64,000 nt of DNA, from assembly GCA_036824505.1 (NCBI GenBank), contig DAITAA010000001.1:124001-188000 (forward strand). The letters are read 5' to 3'. Below the pieces are notes generated by a model, which saw only the letters and a program-made list of their open reading frames with translations, had not been told where the DNA came from and searched no databases. The stretch is from SCUD01 sp036824505. Lineage in GTDB: Bacteria > Pseudomonadota > Gammaproteobacteria > Steroidobacterales > Steroidobacteraceae. Below are positions 61,423-64,000 of this stretch, piece after piece. Both the position numbers and the translations under genes were made by a program. The first letter of the stretch is position 1; the number at the start of each line of letters is the position of its first letter.

Positions 61423-61579
61423 CGTACCCTCCTTAGCCGGAAGCAAAGCCACTCATCAACTGGGCGCAAGGTTGAAGTGACGCCCAACGACCCGGTCCAC
61501 CACCGCAGCGTGTCGCCGACAAACACGCTGCAGGCCGTCAGAGGCCCAACGCCCAAGGCGAGCATCGACCGGCCGACCA
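61423..61579 (-). other. 157-base gap with hairpin and GCCCAAC repeats
   Basis: The arms CAGCGTGT (61506-61513) and ACACGCTG (61523-61530) form an eight-base stem with a nine-base loop. GCCCAAC occurs on both sides in the same orientation. I considered a terminator and an integron attC site; neither fits, as there is no T-run and the two heptamers are direct, not inverted. Confidence 0.35.
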
Positions 61580-61801
61580 TTACTTGCCACCCGTCTTGGA
61601 AGCGAGCCAGTCCAAGAGCAAGAAGCTGCATACGATGTACGGAAACACGCCATAGAGAGTGTCACTGACAGAGTGGGAGTGCCGATCAATTGCAATGAAC
61701 ACCTGAACACAAAACGCCAGGACAAGTAATGACGCCACCCACCCCGCAGCTGACACTGGCCAGAACAGCCAACCCCAGGAACGAAACCAACGACGATTCA
61801 T
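61580..61801 (-). CDS. Small membrane protein, 73 residues
   Basis: A 73-residue protein with two segments. FWPVSAAGWVASLLVLAFCVQVFIAIDRHSHSVSDTLYGVFPYIVCSFLLLDWLASKTGG contains a loop IDRHSHSVSDTL that I associate with a small conserved family of proteobacterial membrane proteins. Function unknown. Its ATG overlaps the end of the GNAT relic frame by four bases. Confidence 0.72.
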   Translation of the reverse strand: MNRRWFRSWGWLFWPVSAAGWVASLLVLAFCVQVFIAIDRHSHSVSDTLYGVFPYIVCSFLLLDWLASKTGGK

Positions 61802-62290
61802 GCGATCGGTCCTGTGCAAATCGAGATCCAGGCTCGATGACTGCCCGGAAAGATACGCCGCAAGGATGCGGTTGGGTAGGCCGGGACCAAACTGGCTGCG
61901 ATGCCGCCCGGAAAGTCGCTGCGGGCGCGCTTGAGCGAGGGCTTGAATGGCGCCGCTGTTTGGGACCCGGACAGGAGAAAGAACACCCGGTCAGTTTGGC
62001 GGTCGGTGCTCACGAAGAAGTCGTTGCTTCCGACGCAGGAAAAGCCCGCCTTCGAGCAGAAGAAGCTGGCTCTTGGATTGCGCTCCCACATGCCTGGCCA
62101 TAGGTCGCGACCGCCGAGCTCTCTCTGTGTTTCATGCACCGCGAGCATGAGTGCGTGTGACGCAGCCTGGCGGCGCCTTGCGCCGAACCTGTGCGTAGGC
62201 GACAAGCACTCGGTCCTGGTGGGCGAGCAAGGTGATGACCTTTGGATCCGCAAGCTCCGCCGCAATGCCATGTAGCGCCGCATCCTTCAT
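61798..62290 (-). pseudogene. Decayed GNAT acetyltransferase gene
   Basis: Pieces of one GNAT protein lie in two frames. From 62290 the first frame gives AAELADPKVITLLAHQDRVLVAYAQVRRKAPPG, then stops at 62132. Overlapping it, a second frame gives ALMLAVHETQRELGGRDLW, then GMWERNPRASFFCSKAGFSC and DFFVSTDRQTDRVFF. The acetyl-CoA motif A that should stand between is deleted, the N-terminal 40-50 residues are missing too, and the C-terminal stop is lost, so the frame runs on for 56 residues. Confidence 0.75.
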
Positions 62291-62721
62291 GCAGACTCGC
62301 TGTGAGTCACGATTTCGTATTTCATGCCTTCGGGATCTTTGAAGAAGAACGCGTAGTACCCGGCGGGCGAGTATTCTGGGTACTCTCGAGGTGATGAAAC
62401 GATCACGGCCCCGATGCCGGCGACTTTCTGGTGGAGCTCGTTTACCTCGTCGCGAGACTTCGCGCGAAATGCCAGGTGGTGCAGGGAACCCGGTCGTCGT
62501 CTGTGGATCTTGTCGGCTCGAAAGGCCTGTCTTGGAGAGGTGATCGCGAACGCAAGTCGGGGGTGACTGTATTCCACTACTTCGAAGTCATGCTCCGGGA
62601 TGGTTGCGCGGGAACGCTTCTCTGGCTTGAAACCAAGCAGAGGCATGAGACGGTCGTAGAACTGGATTGCCTGGGCCAGGTCTCTGACCGTGATCTGAAT
62701 GTGGTCGATTATGGGTTCCAT
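62287..62721 (-). CDS. VOC family protein
   Basis: A 144-residue VOC protein. IIDHIQITVRDLAQAIQFYDRLMPLLGF has the metal His and the beta-alpha turn; GSLHHLAFRAKSRDEVNELHQKVAGIGAVIVSSPREYPEYSPAGYYAFFFKDPEGMKYEIV contains the second His, the Pro-Glu-Tyr loop and the final Glu. It resembles the YycE/bleomycin-resistance-like group. The start overlaps the HEAT gene's stop by one base (TGATG). Confidence 0.88.
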   Translation of the reverse strand: MEPIIDHIQITVRDLAQAIQFYDRLMPLLGFKPEKRSRATIPEHDFEVVEYSHPRLAFAITSPRQAFRADKIHRRRPGSLHHLAFRAKSRDEVNELHQKVAGIGAVIVSSPREYPEYSPAGYYAFFFKDPEGMKYEIVTHSESA

Positions 62722-63248
62722 CAGATGCCTCGCGGCTCGCTCAATCGCGCAAGCAGTCTCCGCCCACGGCTCTTCATCGCGGGGCCTCCGGTTCGAGTGA
62801 GTCTCTTCAGTCGCTCCATGATCGGAGCGCGCAGCTCAGGATCCTGAATCGCGATGTCAGCCAATGCCTGCATGGCAAATGTTTTCACAATCCTGCTTGA
62901 ATCTGTGAGGTATTTGGTTAGTACATCCACGGCCTGCCGACGCTCCGTTGCGTTCAGCTTCAGGCGGGAGAGGAGTTGCGCGAGGTGCCAGCGGACTTCC
63001 TGTTGTTCAGCGATGGCTGCCAGCCGGAGGACGCGCTTTTTGTACGGGGCCAGGTAGTCCGGACGGACCGCGGTGATCTTCTCAACGGCATCGGCACACC
63101 GCATACGGACCAGTAGATCAGCGTCGGTCATGCCGTCGAACACGACCGGAAAGAGCACAGGATTGGCCATGACCTGGTCCACGACTTCCGGAACACCGCG
63201 TATCGAGCGTCGGTCACCACCCTTGAGCTGCCCGAGAACATCCTTCAT
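62721..63248 (-). CDS. HEAT-like repeat protein
   Basis: A 175-residue all-helical protein with about four HEAT-like repeats (VRMRCADAVEKITAVRPDYLAPYKKRVLRLAAIAEQQEVRWHLAQLLSRLKL, then SRIVKTFAMQALADIAIQDPELRAPIMERLKRL). Ala and Leu at the helix pair positions fit a solenoid. It would be a protein-protein adaptor, cytoplasmic. It is coupled to the VOC gene by a one-base overlap and its ATG overlaps the stop of the decayed frame before it by four bases. Confidence 0.82.
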   Translation of the reverse strand: MKDVLGQLKGGDRRSIRGVPEVVDQVMANPVLFPVVFDGMTDADLLVRMRCADAVEKITAVRPDYLAPYKKRVLRLAAIAEQQEVRWHLAQLLSRLKLNATERRQAVDVLTKYLTDSSRIVKTFAMQALADIAIQDPELRAPIMERLKRLTRTGGPAMKSRGRRLLARLSEPRGI

Positions 63249-63720
63249 CCGGTGTCACCCGAAGTGCTGCCCATTGCGTCGCTAGCGGCAGCCATGATGG
63301 AAATCACGAGGTACCGAAGCGCAATTTCTCCGGCATAGTCCGGCAGGCAGTATGGGCTGACAATCCCGCCCCACCATTAGCATGGAGACCACGAAGGGTA
63401 CCGGCCGGGTCGGGAAACCAAAGAGGAGCAACTTGATCATTGAAACTGGTGTCGTTCCCATCTGTACGTCGCGAGCGTGGCAGGTATTGGCGGCCTGACG
63501 TCCACGATCAGCGGCAGCGCGTAGAAGCAACGGCAGCGCCACGAACAGCGTCAAGGAAGGAAGCGCGAGCCAAAGTATGCTTTGCGACAGATCGGCGACG
63601 CGCTGCGCGCTCCCGGTGCCCAGATACAGCCAGATGAAGGCTAGCAGCAATGTCAGTGGAAGTGAGGCGAGACCGGCGGCCGAATAGATGCGCGGCATCG
63701 TCATAAGCATACGTTCCGCA
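63247..63720 (-). pseudogene. Degraded membrane-protein locus
   Basis: Several short frames show remnants. One starts near 63690 (MPRIYSAAGLASLPLTLLLA) with two hydrophobic segments. A second starts at an ATG near 63441 (MIKLLLFGFPTRPVPFVVSM) and, after one extra base in a G-rich tract near 63370, would continue as GIVSPYCLPDYAGEIALRYL and end exactly on the HEAT gene with an ATGA overlap. So at least one reading frame is broken. The extra base may also be a sequencing error. Families are not recognised. Confidence 0.45.
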
Positions 63721-63786
63721 CGCCGCAAAGCACGTCCACAGTGAAGGGCGCGCGTCGCTTTTGCACGCCTCCCCTCGACTGTGCTG

Positions 63787-63999
63787 CTAGAGCGCAACCG
63801 CGCGAGATATTGCCCAGACATGGCAGTCGGCATGGTGCTCCTCGGGATGTTTGGCACGTAACTCGGCCTGCACTTGTAGCGCCCGAGCGTGCGACGTGAG
63901 CAAGCCCTTGGAAGAGAGTTCGTTGTTCGAGAATACTTCGGGAAAACCGCCGCAGTTTGTCAGTGCGCTGGCGCTTCCCTTCACATCCACAAGGTCGTA
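63787..63999 (-). CDS. Hypothetical protein, C-terminal part, runs off the window
   Basis: The minus-strand frame is open at the window edge (YDLVDVKGSASALTNCGG...), then reads FPEVFSNNELSSKGLLTSHARALQVQAELRAKHPEEHHADCHVWAISRAVAL and stops. 70 residues are visible. A GTG at 63990 is a possible start but the upstream codons remain open. The ending with several His and a Cys is not one I can place in a family. Confidence 0.45.
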   Translation of the reverse strand, partial: YDLVDVKGSASALTNCGGFPEVFSNNELSSKGLLTSHARALQVQAELRAKHPEEHHADCHVWAISRAVAL

Positions 64000-64000
64000 G

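Noticed and set aside
61506..61530. Hairpin as transcription terminator
   Set aside because: The stem is sound but no T-run follows on the minus strand.
44400..63250. Chromosomal integron cassette array
   Set aside because: Gene content fits, but I saw no intI and no paired RYYYAAC...GTTRRRY sites; the two GCCCAAC heptamers at 61.5 kb are in direct orientation.

Overview
The window reads as a piece of a high-GC proteobacterial chromosome, most likely a gammaproteobacterium. The markers I rely on are the E. coli-type (class I) gshA, DUF2845 and DUF3465 proteins, a glycine-rich RRM protein, a YbhFGR-like ABC exporter and YjdF; the order (Nevskiales/Steroidobacter-like or Xanthomonad-like) is only a guess. 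I saw no tRNA, rRNA, CRISPR array, insertion sequence, integrase or phage module.

Layout. 1-4.5 kb: end of a MATE exporter, an acetyltransferase, a DUF2845 protein, gshA and a membrane diguanylate cyclase. 4.5-14.4 kb: a four-gene cell-surface locus, made of two secreted DUF11 proteins, a ~2000-residue outer-membrane-type protein (DUF11 + carboxypeptidase-like + OmpA-like + predicted barrel) and a 670-residue DUF11 protein. It is preceded by a near-consensus CRP/Clp-type site and has a hairpin terminator in the middle. 14.4-18.4 kb: isoaspartyl peptidase, divergent from a three-gene HlyD/ABC exporter. 18.4-25 kb: RRM protein, a five-gene unit (DNA glycosylase, amine oxidase, GST, ChrA, glyoxalase), CBS protein and a Tat-exported epimerase-like protein. 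25-32.6 kb: S9 peptidase, MazG-like protein, a possibly inactive alpha/beta hydrolase, two MFS carriers and an FHA coiled-coil protein. 32.7-34.6 kb: arsR-arsC-acr3, divergent from one MFS gene. 34.7-37.8 kb: CorC/CNNM-like protein, hydrolase, YjdF and PGPGW membrane proteins.

From 37.8 kb to the right end every gene is on the minus strand. This half is a long succession of small one-domain genes (VOC, GNAT, OsmC, NTF2-like, GFA, thioesterase, DUF families), many overlapping by 1-4 bases. It includes a TIR-like NADase-type protein (55.1-55.5 kb) that sits behind an Asp/Glu racemase and an unreported-size 49-codon gene. Four loci in it are visibly decaying: a uracil-DNA-glycosylase-family gene with an internal deletion, a VOC stub, a GNAT gene with deletion and frameshift, and a membrane-protein locus near 63.5 kb. 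The region therefore looks like an accessory zone with rapid gain and loss of detoxification and stress genes.

The two places I would examine first are the DUF11/OmpA surface locus with its upstream diguanylate cyclase and CRP/Clp-like site, and the racemase/small protein/TIR-like group.
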